A DNA stretch of 64,000 nucleotides from Streptomyces sp. CB01580 (GCF_001905795.1 NZ_LIXJ01000028.1:2284-66283); one strand, 5' to 3'; positions 8,615 through 17,201 are shown, counted from the stretch's first letter. Numbers and translations are program-made. The notes: generated by a model from the letters alone, not told the origin.

Positions 8615-9055
8615 CTAGCGGTCACCTTCGCACGCGTCGAGGCGTACGGCGGACAGGTAGTGCGTGCTGTGAGGGTTGACGTTTGCGGGCAGTAGGAGCT
8701 TGCGGTCCGACGGGTCGAGGACCTCGGTCAGTTCGTGGATTGGGTAGCCGAAGAGGTCGAAGTCTCCGAAGGCGACCGGAACGTCAGCGGCTCGGTCCGG
8801 GACCCTCTCGGTCCGCTCGACAGCCAGGTGCCCCATGGCCTGCTCGGCACAAGCCGTGCAGGCATAGGCCGTGACCAGGACGCCGCGGTGAACGAAGAAG
8901 AAGGTCCAGTGCGCTCCGCAGATCCACCCGCCGGCGCGGATGTCCGCCAGGGTTGACGCCGTCCACTGCGCCGCATGCTCGGTCATGCCGAATCGCAGGA
9001 CGCCTGCATTCGCAGGGAGAACGAGCCCGGTGCCGGGCACCAATTGGAAGGTCAC
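8615..9055 (-). CDS. hypothetical protein with a CxxC motif
   Basis: The GTG at 9055 gives a 146-residue protein beginning VTFQLVPGTGLVLPANAG. No strong ribosome binding site is visible, so the start is uncertain. The sequence is even and protein-like, with aromatic patches (GGWICGAHWTFFFVHRGV), a CTAC pair in TAYACTACAEQ and an acidic middle. No family is recognised. The stop codon TAG (8617-8615) overlaps the TCTAGC repeat at the right edge of the relic transposon, so the element inserted exactly at the gene's 3' end without removing coding sequence. The reverse orientation relative to the TniB relic beside it argues against an operon. Confidence 0.6.
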   Translation of the reverse strand: MTFQLVPGTGLVLPANAGVLRFGMTEHAAQWTASTLADIRAGGWICGAHWTFFFVHRGVLVTAYACTACAEQAMGHLAVERTERVPDRAADVPVAFGDFDLFGYPIHELTEVLDPSDRKLLLPANVNPHSTHYLSAVRLDACEGDR

Positions 9056-9202
9056 TCGAATAGTGTGCCGGGACGCTTTGGTCGGGTCACCGCCCTGAAC
9101 AAGACTCATCGACAATCGATGCCCGCTCTCACCCGCGCAGCCAACCCAACTCCCCGTCGCAGAAGGGGAGTCAGAATCGTCGCAGTTCAGAGGCGGTTCA
9201 CG

Positions 9203-9670
9203 AGCTCCTGCGGTCGGTGAAGTCGACGAGCACCACCGCCTCAACCCCCGCACCACCGGCGCCCAGACCGCCGGCCTCCTCGAAGACCTCACCGAACGCA
9301 TCGGTGCGACGTCCGTGTACGTGGGCATCGACGTCACCACGACCGCCTTGTTCAACGGTGCGCGTGGGGCGAGGCTCGCCGGGCTGGCCTCGCTCATCGA
9401 GTGCGGGCCGCTGCCCGCCCGGCGCGGGACACACGAGCCCTTCAAAGAACTGATCACCCGTCTTGAGAACGCCCTCGTCCTCCAGCAGCACCGGCCCGGT
9501 GCCCTCCCCCGCCACGCCCCCATCTCCATCAGCGGACCGCGGGGCGGATCGGGAGCCTGACCCGGCTGGTCCGCCAAGCCGCGCTCACCGCCATCTGCGA
9601 CGGCACCGAAAAAGTCACCAAGACCTTGAGGGAGAGCCTCCCTGACCAGCGAAAATCCAGTCAGACCCTT
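9203..9670 (+). pseudogene. TniB-like AAA ATPase fragment of a transposon
   Basis: The frame reads VGEVDEHHRLNPRTTGAQTA, LLEDLTERIGATSVYVGIDV and CGPLPARRGTHEPFKELITR, then PGALPRHAP. This is the Walker B to sensor region of TniB-like transposition ATPases (VDEhHhLN is Walker B). Near 9520-9540 the frame shifts and resumes as GSLTRLVRQAALTAICDGTE. The Walker A part is missing. Confidence 0.55.
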
Positions 9671-9840
9671 TAGCTCCATGGACTGTCACGACACCCCGCA
9701 CCCTGTCGCAACAAAACCGCAACAACCGATGTCGGGGCTCGCCGCCCCGCCCGCGTGACCGCCATGCCGCCGGAGCGGGTCCGGCGCCACGACCATCTAG
9801 GCAAGCACGCTTCCAAGGAGCACACGCGGGCACGGGCCAA

Positions 9841-9884
9841 GCCGCCGTTCCGGCCGGAGCCGGGCCACCGCCCGGAACGACGGC
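9841..9884 (-). terminator. terminator-like hairpin downstream of the sigma factor gene
   Basis: Arms at 9841-9853 (GCCGCCGTTCCGG) and 9871-9884 pair with one mismatch over 13 bp. They lie just past the sigma gene stop at 9897 on the minus strand. Confidence 0.6.
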
Positions 9885-9896
9885 CCGGCCGTGCCG

Positions 9897-10493
9897 TCAG
9901 GCCACAGCGGCCTCGGCCCGGCAGGTGATGCCGGGCTCGTCCGCCATCATCTCGGCCAGGCTCGTCCGGGCCCTGGAGACCCGGGAGCGCACCGTGCCGA
10001 CCGGGCACCGTGCCACTTCCGCGGCCTCCGCGTACGGCAGCCCGTACACCTGCGTGAGCATGAATGCCTCACGCCGATCGCGTGGCAGGGAGTCGACCAG
10101 TTGCATGAGGGCGACGCCCTCGTCGATACCTGGCAGGTCGGTTGGCTGGGCGCGCTCGGCGGCACCCTCCCAGTCGACCGTGTCGGCCGCCTTCGGGCGG
10201 CAGGCCGCACGGCGCAGACTGTCGGCGACCGCCCGGCGGGCGATGGAGAGCAGCCAGACACGGGCCGAGGAACGGCCCTCGAACCGGTGCAGCGAGCTCA
10301 ACGCCCGCAAGAACGTGTCCTGGGCGAGGTCGTCAGCGGCCTGCGCGTCATCCGCGAGGTGCGCCACATAGCGGCGTACGTCGCGTTGGAGGGCGCGCAC
10401 GAAGCTGTCGACCGCTTCGCTGTCGCCGCCGGCGGCGGCGAGCGCCCACGCGGTGACCGTCTCGTCGGTCACGGCGGGCAGGGCAGGGCTCAT
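9897..10493 (-). CDS. ECF RNA polymerase sigma factor (SigC/SigK-like)
   Basis: The ATG at 10493 is preceded by GGAAGGA; upstream in-frame starts lack such a site. The 198-residue protein has sigma region 2 (about residues 30-95, with DDAQAADDLAQDTFLRALSS for core binding and FEGRSSARVWLLSIARR for -10 recognition). A linker (PKAADTVDWEGAAER) leads to region 4 (about 125-185, LPRDRREAFMLTQVYGLPYA and VGTVRSRVSRARTSLAEMM) for the -35 element. A zinc-binding anti-sigma factor is not visible beside it. The downstream gene encodes a Met/His-rich membrane protein, which suggests metal-related control. This is inference from context. Confidence 0.88.
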   Translation of the reverse strand: MSPALPAVTDETVTAWALAAAGGDSEAVDSFVRALQRDVRRYVAHLADDAQAADDLAQDTFLRALSSLHRFEGRSSARVWLLSIARRAVADSLRRAACRPKAADTVDWEGAAERAQPTDLPGIDEGVALMQLVDSLPRDRREAFMLTQVYGLPYAEAAEVARCPVGTVRSRVSRARTSLAEMMADEPGITCRAEAAVA

Positions 10494-10646
10494 CGTCCCG
10501 TGGTCCTTCCTGGGAAGATCCCGCACGGTCGGGCCGAGATGGGTCCAAAAGACCATCGGCCGTCGTGCGAGTGGGGAGATCCGTCCGCGCGGACGCGCGC
10601 ACGGGAGACCGCCGCCGCATCGAGCGCGACGGCGGTGATCCGGCTG

Positions 10647-11435
10647 TCAGAAGACAGCGATCGCCCCGGGAGGCCCCCGGGTGGTAAGGGTGTGGGCGAG
10701 CACGAGCTGCCGCAGGCGCCGCCGGGACCGCGGCGACGGCCGGCAGGCGGGCGGACGCGCCAGCGGTACGAGTACGGCGAGCACGAGCCGCAGCGGTACG
10801 AACGCGCGGTCCGCGCAGGCACGCACCAGCGCGAAGGCCGCGCGCTCCCCCTGGGCCAGCCACAGTCCGCACAGAACGGCGGCCAGCAGGTGGGCAGCGA
10901 GCATGCCCCAGTGGGCGGCGCCTGTCATGTGGCCCATGTCATGCATGCCCGCCATCCCTGACATGTCAGTCATGGTGGCCGCGTCATGGCCCATGGAGGT
11001 CATGGCGCCGACGTCGTACCCGGGCGTGTGGCGCAGATGCTGCGTCAGGCCAGCCCGGACCGCGATGTCATAGGCGTGGGCCGCCTCGGCCGGCGTGGGG
11101 TCCGCGCCGCAGAGCACGTACCTGGCCCACTGCTGGACGGTCTGCGGGCTGTTCACCGCCGACGTGAAGGGCTGCTGCCCGCCGGACTGCGCGAGCGTGA
11201 AACCGATGTGCAGACCCGTCTGTACGGCGACGGTCAGACCGGCCACCGTACGGCGCCGACGCTCCTGGCCGCCGAAGGCCCAGCCGATGGTGCCGACCGC
11301 GGCGGTGCCGGACAGCAGCACCCACCAGGGCAGCCCGGCCCCGGACATCAGCACGTGGCCGACGGCGGCGAGCACGACGCAGACGGCCGCGAACATCGCG
11401 GCCCGCAGTGCGCGCAGGGTTCCGCCAGCAGACAT
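10647..11435 (-). CDS. Met/His-rich polytopic membrane protein (DUF5134-like), possible copper role
   Basis: The ATG at 11435 gives 262 residues; an ATG six codons upstream is possible. Four hydrophobic segments are visible: AAMFAAVCVVLAAVGHVLM, WWVLLSGTAAVGTIGWAF, LTVAVQTGLHIGFTLA and, near the C-terminus, GMLAAHLLAAVLCGLWLA. A further weak segment (LRLVLAVLVPLA) follows. Between segments 3 and 4 lies a loop rich in Met and His (MTDMSGMAGMHDMGHM, about residues 155-180), a pattern typical of copper-handling proteins. The gene is 153 bp upstream of the sigma factor gene in the same orientation and they may form one transcript. Confidence 0.72.
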   Translation of the reverse strand: MSAGGTLRALRAAMFAAVCVVLAAVGHVLMSGAGLPWWVLLSGTAAVGTIGWAFGGQERRRRTVAGLTVAVQTGLHIGFTLAQSGGQQPFTSAVNSPQTVQQWARYVLCGADPTPAEAAHAYDIAVRAGLTQHLRHTPGYDVGAMTSMGHDAATMTDMSGMAGMHDMGHMTGAAHWGMLAAHLLAAVLCGLWLAQGERAAFALVRACADRAFVPLRLVLAVLVPLARPPACRPSPRSRRRLRQLVLAHTLTTRGPPGAIAVF

Positions 11436-11599
11436 GACACCCCATCCTGGCACCCGCCGGATGGGCCGGGCACCCGGGTGCCCAACGCCTTCCGGATCGG
11501 GACGAGTCGTACGACGGGCACGCCGCCCTGCTCACGCCCGTTCCTCGAAGTGGCCCGGTCTGCCGTGCCGGTGGACGAGGCGCCCGTACCGCTCGGCGC

Positions 11600-12621
11600 G
11601 GGTCGCGGTTGGCGGCGCACAGGGAAACGATCACCGAGTCGCCGGCGGGAACCTCGCTGCCCTGCAGATCGCTGTCCTGTTCGAAGAAGCGCCAGGTGGT
11701 CAGCTCGAAGGCACTGTCGTAGCGGAGGAGTTCGTCGACCGCGCGGGGCAGGAGGTCCGGGTCGTCGCGCAGGCGGGCGAGCTGGGCAGGGTGGCGGAAG
11801 AGGGTGATCAGGGCGGTGGTGATCTGGTTGGTGACCGGTTCCTGGTCGGCCACGAAGAGCTGGAAGATCATCGAGTCCAACTCCTCCTGCGACAGCTCGC
11901 GACGGTCGCGGGCCACCACCAGGCGGCTGAGGAGATCGTCGTCCCCGTGGTCGCGTTCGTAAGCGACGACGTCGGCGATATAGCTCTGCAGGCCGTGCAG
12001 CCGGGCCTCGTAGTGCGGCCGTCCGGCGTCGGTGGGGCCGACCGGCTGGACAACCTTGCCCCAGTCCCGGTCGAAGCGGGCCGCCAGTTCTGCCGGGAGC
12101 CCGATGACCTCGGCGAGGACCTGGAAGGGGAAGGCGGCGGCGAACGCGGCCACGAGATCGGCGGGACCCGTCTCCGGGAGGGCGTCGACGAGGGCGTCGG
12201 CCAGTTCCTGGAAGCGGGGCCGCAGCCGCTCGACACGGCGCGGGGTGAACGCGTCGGTGACGAAGCGCCGCATCCGCGTGTGCTTCGGCGGGTCCTGGTG
12301 CAGCAGGTGCACCTGGAGCTGGGAATGCTGCGGCTCGGGCATGATCGAGGCGCGCTCCCGCCAGCGGTCGTTGCCGCGGTCGTGGTTCTTGCCGAGGCGG
12401 TCGTCGTTCAGCGCGGAGTGGGCGGCCTCGTAGCCGGTGACGAGCCACGCCTGTACGCCGCTGGGGAAGAGGACGCGGTGGACCAGGCCGGCCTCGCGCA
12501 TCCGCTCGTACAGCGGGTAGGGGTCGGCCTTGTACGGGCAGCCCATGAGCGGGACCGGGTCGGGCAGGGGTTCGTGCGGGCCGTCGGTGTCCGCGGCGGG
12601 CAGCCGCTCGTGCAAAGTCAT
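11600..12621 (-). pseudogene. cytochrome P450 lacking its haem-binding C-terminus
   Basis: The ATG at 12621 lies 13 bases after the stop of the asparagine synthetase-like gene and has GAGGAG upstream. About 340 residues are P450-like: LMGCPYKADPYPLYERMREA, FVTDAFTPRRVERLRPRFQE, an I-helix with an unusual ADQEPVT in place of AGxxT, and the ExxR motif in VDELLRY. It stops matching after VSLCAANRDPR, near 11605. The last ~90 residues, including the FxxGxHxCxG haem-ligand loop, are gone. The open frame continues to 11068 over unrelated DNA. Without the Cys ligand it cannot be a P450. It was probably a tailoring enzyme of the adjacent cluster. Confidence 0.82.
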
Positions 12622-12634
12622 GCGGGCGTGCTCC

Positions 12635-14452
12635 TCACAGGGCGAGGTCGGGCTGGTGGTGGTCAAGCCAGAGGGCGAGGTCGACGACGCGTTCGAGGCG
12701 CAGCCGGTGGCCCCACTGGAGCTGATCGGAGGCGGTGTCGAGGCAGGGTTTGACCAGGGTCTCGTCGGCGAGGGAGCGGACCGTTTCGTCGGCGAGCGCG
12801 TCGCGGGCCAGGTCCTGCAGGCCGCGGTTGTAGTCGGGGTGGTGGGTGGCCGGGTAGTGGTTCTTGGGGCGGTGCAGCACCGAGTGGGGCGCCAGGCCCG
12901 TGCCCGCCGCCCGCAGCAGGCTCTTCTCGCGGCCGTCGAAGCTCTTCAGCGCCCAGGGGGTGGCGAAGGCGTACTGGACGAGCCGGTGGTCGCAGTACGG
13001 GACGCGCACCTCCAGGCCCTGGGCCATGCTGAGGCGGTCCTTGCGGTGCAGGAGCTGGCGCAGCCAGCGGGTCAGCGACAGGTGCTGCATCTCGCGCTGT
13101 CGGTGCTCGGCGGGCGTCTCGCCGTCGAGGTGCGGTACGGCGGCCAGGGCATCGCGGTAGGTGTCGTCGCGGAACTCGCCGATGCGCAGGTCCAGTTCCG
13201 GATGGAGGGGCATGGCGGCCTCATCGCCTGTGACCAGCAGCCAGGGGAAGGTGGGCGCGGCGAGGGCCTTGGGGTTGCGGAACCAGGGGTAGCCGCCGAA
13301 GACCTCGTCGGCGGCCTCCCCTGACAGGGCCACGGTGGAGTGCTTCCGTATCTGCCCGAAGAGGAGGTACAGGGAGGTGTCCATGTCACCGACGCCGATC
13401 GGCGAGTCGCGGGCCACGACGACGGCCTTGCGGTGTTCGGGGTCGAGAAGCACAAGGGGGTTGAGGACGACGGTGGAGTGGTCGGTACCGATGAAGGCGC
13501 CCGCCTCGGTGGCGTACGGGGTGTCGTGGCCGGTGCGCAGGACGTCGCCGGTGAACTGCTCGGCCTGGTCGCTGTAGTCGACCGCGTAGGAGCGGATACG
13601 GGCGTCCGGGTTCTCGCGCGTGCGCAGTTCGTCGGCGAGCAGGACGGTGGAGTCGATACCGCCGGACAGCAGGGAGCACAGGGGGACGTCCGCTTCGAGC
13701 TGGCTCCGCGCGGCGGTGCCCACCAGGGTGTGTACCCGGGCGACCGTCTTCTCCTGATCGTCGGTGTGCGGGCCGGCCTCCAGCTGCCAGTAGTGGCGTT
13801 CGCGGATGCCGTCGCGGTTCAGGACCAGCAGTCCGCCGGGTTCGACCTCGCGCACCCCGGACCAGATGGTCGGCCCGGTGTTGAACAGCAGGCTGTACGC
13901 CTCGCGCAGCCCGTCCGCGTCCACCCGGGGCCGGATCTCCGGGTGGGCGAACAGCGCCTTGGGCTCGGAGGCGAAGGCCAGGCAGCCGTCGACGTGCGCC
14001 CAGAACAGGGGCTTGACGCCGAGCCGGTCGCGGACCAGCAGGAGCCGGGAGGCGCGCTCGTCCCAGACGGCGAAGGCGAACATGCCGTCCAGGTGGTCGG
14101 CCACCGCCTCACCCCACTCGGCGTACGCGCGGAGCACCACCTCGGTGTCGCTGCGGGTACGGAACTCGTGTCCCCGGCCCCGGAATTCGGCCCGGAGTTC
14201 GTGGTGGTTGTAGACCTCTCCGCTGTAGGTCAGCACGGTGGCCGGGGCGTCGGGCCGGTCCGTCATCGGCTGGGCCCCGCCGGCCAGGTCGATGACCGCC
14301 AGGCGGCGGTGGCCGATCGCCGCGTGCTCGCCGAGCCAGACGCCGCCGGCGTCGGGGCCTCGCGGGGCGAGCGTCGCGGTCATGGCCTCGATGACCGGGG
14401 CCTGGGTGCGGGCGTCCTGGTGGAAGGACGCCCAGCCGGTGATTCCGCACTT
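12635..14452 (-). CDS. asnB: asparagine synthase (glutamine-hydrolysing)-like protein; start codon reads AAG
   Basis: The class II amidotransferase domain begins CGITGW with the catalytic Cys encoded at 14449-14447, continuing TATLAPRGPDAGGVWLGEHA and SGEVYNHHELRAEFR. The synthetase domain follows with the PP-loop LLSGGIDSTVL at about residue 265, then VALSGEAADEVFGGYPWF and QGLEVRVPYCDHRLV. Total length from the Cys is 604 residues, normal for AsnB. The codon before Cys is AAG (14452-14450), not ATG, although a GAGGAG site sits at the right distance. The next in-frame ATG (14383) would delete the catalytic Cys. So the gene either has a start-codon mutation or makes only the synthetase half. 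In the cluster it could amidate an Asp-derived carboxylate. Confidence 0.78.
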   Translation of the reverse strand, partial: KCGITGWASFHQDARTQAPVIEAMTATLAPRGPDAGGVWLGEHAAIGHRRLAVIDLAGGAQPMTDRPDAPATVLTYSGEVYNHHELRAEFRGRGHEFRTRSDTEVVLRAYAEWGEAVADHLDGMFAFAVWDERASRLLLVRDRLGVKPLFWAHVDGCLAFASEPKALFAHPEIRPRVDADGLREAYSLLFNTGPTIWSGVREVEPGGLLVLNRDGIRERHYWQLEAGPHTDDQEKTVARVHTLVGTAARSQLEADVPLCSLLSGGIDSTVLLADELRTRENPDARIRSYAVDYSDQAEQFTGDVLRTGHDTPYATEAGAFIGTDHSTVVLNPLVLLDPEHRKAVVVARDSPIGVGDMDTSLYLLFGQIRKHSTVALSGEAADEVFGGYPWFRNPKALAAPTFPWLLVTGDEAAMPLHPELDLRIGEFRDDTYRDALAAVPHLDGETPAEHRQREMQHLSLTRWLRQLLHRKDRLSMAQGLEVRVPYCDHRLVQYAFATPWALKSFDGREKSLLRAAGTGLAPHSVLHRPKNHYPATHHPDYNRGLQDLARDALADETVRSLADETLVKPCLDTASDQLQWGHRLRLERVVDLALWLDHHQPDLAL

Positions 14453-14526
14453 GCGTGGGTCTCCTCGGGGGTGGTGATGGAGCGCGGTGGCTCAAGGGCG
14501 TGCGGCGGGAGCCGCGTCGGGATGGC

Positions 14527-14955
14527 TCAACGGCGTGCGGCGGAAGCCGCGTCGGCGGTCTCCTCTGACGGGGCCACCGGTCGCCGGGAGGGCAGGGCCA
14601 GCAGCGGTACGGCGAGACAGGCGGCGGTGGCGGCCAGGGCCAGTCCGGCCCGTGCGCCGCCGTTCGGGCCGGTCAGGCCCCAGGCGGCGGTGGCCAGGGC
14701 CGGTCCGAGCGTGAAGCCGAGGCTGCGGGCGAGCTGGACGGTCGAGCCGACCGTGGCAGCCCGGTCCGGCGGGGCGGCCCCCATGACCAGGGCCTGGACC
14801 GGGCCGCCGTTCAGGCCCATGCCGAAGCCGGCCACCGCCAGCCGCCAGCCGCCAGGCCACGTCCGCCGGCGACCAGCCGTCGCCCAGGGGGACGAGCAGC
14901 AGCAGACCGACGGCGGTGAGCTCGGCGCCGGTGAGGGCGACGGGCCTGGTGACGT
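14527..14955 (-). pseudogene. MFS transporter, C-terminal fragment, frameshifted
   Basis: The last ~110 residues of a drug/proton antiporter-like MFS protein are readable: WRLAVAGFGMGLNGGPVQAL, DRAATVGSTVQLARSLGFTL, LALAATAACLAVPLLALP. Upstream, after a frame change near 14865, ALTGAELTAVGLLLLVPLGD precedes it. The remaining ten or so membrane segments are missing, and the 5' side is fused to an ABC ATPase relic. Confidence 0.7.
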
Positions 14956-15345
14956 ATGTCGAGGTGGTTGGTCGGCTCGTCCAGGACCAGGACGTCCGTC
15001 CGCTGTGCGAACGCGCGGGCGAGCAGGACGCGTTGCCGCTCTCCGCCGGACAGTTCCGTGAAGCGGCGTTCGACGTGGTCCGTCATGCCGACGTCGGCGA
15101 TAGCCCGGGCCACGATGTCCCGGTCGGCGGCGTCCTCGCCCGCGAAGGCCCGCTTGCAGGAGGTGCGGCCCATCGTGACGACCTCGCGCGCTGTCAGCTC
15201 GAAGTCCCCGCCCCGCTCCTGCGGGAGGGCGGCGATGTGCCGGGCGGATCGCGCCGGGCGGAGCCCGCTCAGGTCCGTGCCGTCGAGCAGGACGCGCCCG
15301 GCGACGGGCCTGAGATGCCGGTACACGGTCCGCAGCAGCGTGGAC
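14956..15345 (-). pseudogene. siderophore-type ABC transporter ATPase (FecE-like) fragment
   Basis: The frame contains STLLRTVYRHLRPVAGRVLL, the Q-loop ALPQERGGDFELTAREVV, the signature LSGGERQRVLLARAFAQ and Walker B VLVLDEPTNHLD. Only a decayed STLL remains of Walker A, and everything after Walker B is replaced by MFS sequence. FecE-type ATPases drive ferric-siderophore import, which hints that the neighbouring cluster once had its own uptake system. Confidence 0.72.
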
Positions 15346-15389
15346 CGAACAGCGCCGACACCGGCAGCAGGCGGTGGTGGTCGCCGCCG

Positions 15390-15505
15390 ACGACCGCGCA
15401 GTCCGTGACGGTGACCGGGTAGTTGGCTGCGGCCGACTTCCCGGCGGCGGGGCTCGCCCCGCCGCCGTCACCGCAGCCCGCCACGAGACCCCGTCTGGGC
15501 GTCAT
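15390..15505 (-). pseudogene. siderophore-binding lipoprotein (FecB-like), N-terminal fragment
   Basis: A short frame reads LVAGCGDGGGASPAAGKS then NYPVTVTDCAV, which matches the lipobox and mature N-terminus of iron-siderophore binding lipoproteins (YPVTVxNCG). It is fused directly to the ABC ATPase relic. Only about 35 residues survive, so the call rests on the motif pattern and on the adjacent FecE-like relic. Confidence 0.5.
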
Positions 15506-15717
15506 TCATAAGCCGGGAAGCGTGGATCAGGCCGGCTTCCTCGACCACGCGCGCCCGACCGAAACCCGTCCACCGTCTCCAGCTCGGCCGCCCGAAGGTC
15601 CTGGTCGAACGTGCCCACGTCGAAGAACAGGGCCTGGCAGCCTGTTTGCTGCTCGCCGCAGCCTGGTTCCAGGTCCTCGCCAGCACTGTTCCCACGCTCA
15701 GACGTGATGGCGGCTGG

Positions 15718-16557
15718 TCAGGTCCTTCTGCATCGACCGCCAAGAATGGAGTCGAGGAATCGGCGGATTGCAACTGCTGACTCCTTCGGTCTTCGTAGAT
15801 GAGGCCAGTGGTCGGCGTTCAGTTCGATCAGGGTGGTGTCGGGGCGTCGAGATGCCATCTCGCGGGCCTGCGCGGTGGGCAGCACGGTGCTGGCCGTGCC
15901 GTGCAGGAGCAGCGCGGGGCAGTGGGAGCTCAGCCATTGGTTCCAGTGGTTGCCGAGCACGCGGGTGTCGGAGTCGACCATGTCCGTAGGGTGAGAGCCG
16001 AGCCGCCACCCGTCGTGGTGCGGTCGCAGTCCGCTTTCCAGCAAGGGTGTCAGGGGGCCGCAGGCGGCGAGGAGTTCCTCGCGTGTGGGGGCGGTGTACG
16101 GAAGGTCGAGCAGAACGGACAGCGGGGCGTGGTCCACAACTGGCAGGTACACAGGCCCATCAATGTTGATCAGGGCGCTTACAGCATCAGGTCGGGCCGC
16201 GGCCAGGTAGTAGGCGTTGATGGCACCGAGGGAGTGCCCAAGGACGGGCAGAGGCTGATGGTCAAGGCCCAGGTAGGTGAGCAGGAGACTCAGATCGTCG
16301 AGGTATCCGTTCCGATCGTACTGCTCCGCCCGGTCGGAGTCCCCGTGCCCCCGCTGGTCCAGTGCGACCACCCGCCACCCGTCGGGGCTCAGGGCGCGGG
16401 CGAGCTCTGCGAAGTCAGCTCCTTCGCCGAGATGTCCGTGCAACCCGAGCAAGGGCCGCCCCCCTGCCGGCCCGAAGTCGAGATAGGAGAGGCGCCGCCC
16501 GTCGGGAGTGGTGAGGTATGCGCGCACGGGCAGACCTGAGGCTGGTTCGGTGGGCAT
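15718..16557 (-). CDS. alpha/beta hydrolase
   Basis: The ATG at 16557 starts a 279-residue protein (MPTEPASGLPVRAYLTTPDG). The fold is clear: strand and oxyanion loop LLGLHGHLGEG (about residue 35), then VVALDQRGHGDSD. The nucleophile elbow is GHSLG (Ser near 107), the acid region is LLLHGTASTVLP and the catalytic His lies in ADHWPHLRRP near the end. These are features of small-molecule esterases, lactonases or haloperoxidase-like hydrolases. The gene sits among cluster relics and is intact, so it could act on the product, perhaps as a releasing or resistance hydrolase. That is context only. Frames upstream of 16557 are not supported by a start. Confidence 0.85.
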   Translation of the reverse strand: MPTEPASGLPVRAYLTTPDGRRLSYLDFGPAGGRPLLGLHGHLGEGADFAELARALSPDGWRVVALDQRGHGDSDRAEQYDRNGYLDDLSLLLTYLGLDHQPLPVLGHSLGAINAYYLAAARPDAVSALINIDGPVYLPVVDHAPLSVLLDLPYTAPTREELLAACGPLTPLLESGLRPHHDGWRLGSHPTDMVDSDTRVLGNHWNQWLSSHCPALLLHGTASTVLPTAQAREMASRRPDTTLIELNADHWPHLRRPKESAVAIRRFLDSILGGRCRRT

Positions 16558-16606
16558 GGCTTCACCGTAGAGAAAGCTCACGCAGGCATGCCACAGCATC
16601 GTCGGT

Positions 16607-17201
16607 TCAGAAACAGCTTCTGACCACCCCGAGGAAGGCATCGGCCCCCTGGACCCCGCCGATGGGCGCCGGACGCCGTACCAGTGGCCGGCGCGACTGC
16701 CGCGTGACGGCATCGGCGAGCAGGGCCACCCCTTCGGCGAGTTCGTCACGGGACGCCGTCAGCGGCGGCAGGAGCTTGGCCACCTCGTCGGCGGAACCCG
16801 AGGTCTCGACCAGCAGACCGCGGAGGTACGCCTCGTGGCTGATGCGCGCGCCGAGGTCGGGGGCGGCGAAGGCGATGCCCCAATCGAGGCCGCGGCCGCG
16901 CACGAGGGCGCCGAGAGCGAGGAAGTCTGCCTCGGCGCGCGTCATCATGTCCAGGCTGCGCGCGATGCCGTCGGCTTCGATGCAGTCCGGCAGGGCACGT
17001 TTGAGCACGGGGGTGGTTGTGGCCGTAGTTCAAGGTGCCGGCGCCGGCGAAGAAGTCCGGGTAGGAGCGCCCTTCAAGGTCTGTCGGACGGCTCCCTTCG
17101 GCGATTCCGAACACCGCCGGCCACATGCGGGAGCAGTTGCGTACCTCCGGCTCCAGCGCGATCGGGTCGAAGGGAGCGCACTCGTCGCGGGAAGACGTCA
17201 T
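16607..17201 (-). pseudogene. diaminobutyrate-2-oxoglutarate aminotransferase (EctB-like), deleted and frameshifted
   Basis: The N-terminal part (ALEPEVRNCSRMWPAVFGIA, YPDFFAGAGTLNYGHNHP) starts at an ATG at 17201 with AGGAGG upstream. An extra C in a run of five (17009-17013) shifts the frame, which resumes as VLKRALPDCIEADGIARSLD. After MMTRAEADFLA the sequence jumps to the C-terminal part (ALVRGRGLDWGIAF, GLLVETSGSADEVAKLLPPL, DELAEGVALLADA), so about 200 residues with the PLP-lysine region are missing. EctB-type enzymes make L-2,4-diaminobutyrate from aspartate semialdehyde. The relic suggests the cluster once supplied this amino acid. Confidence 0.75.

Noticed and set aside
8615..9679. 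A 354-codon minus-strand gene
   Set aside because: Upstream of 9055 the frame runs antisense to the TniB relic and is unlike the conserved-looking C-terminal part, so a start near 9055 was preferred.
11068..12666. A single 532-codon P450 gene
   Set aside because: Only the part down to about 11605 matches P450s. The remainder is an out-of-frame reading of the Met/His-rich membrane protein gene.
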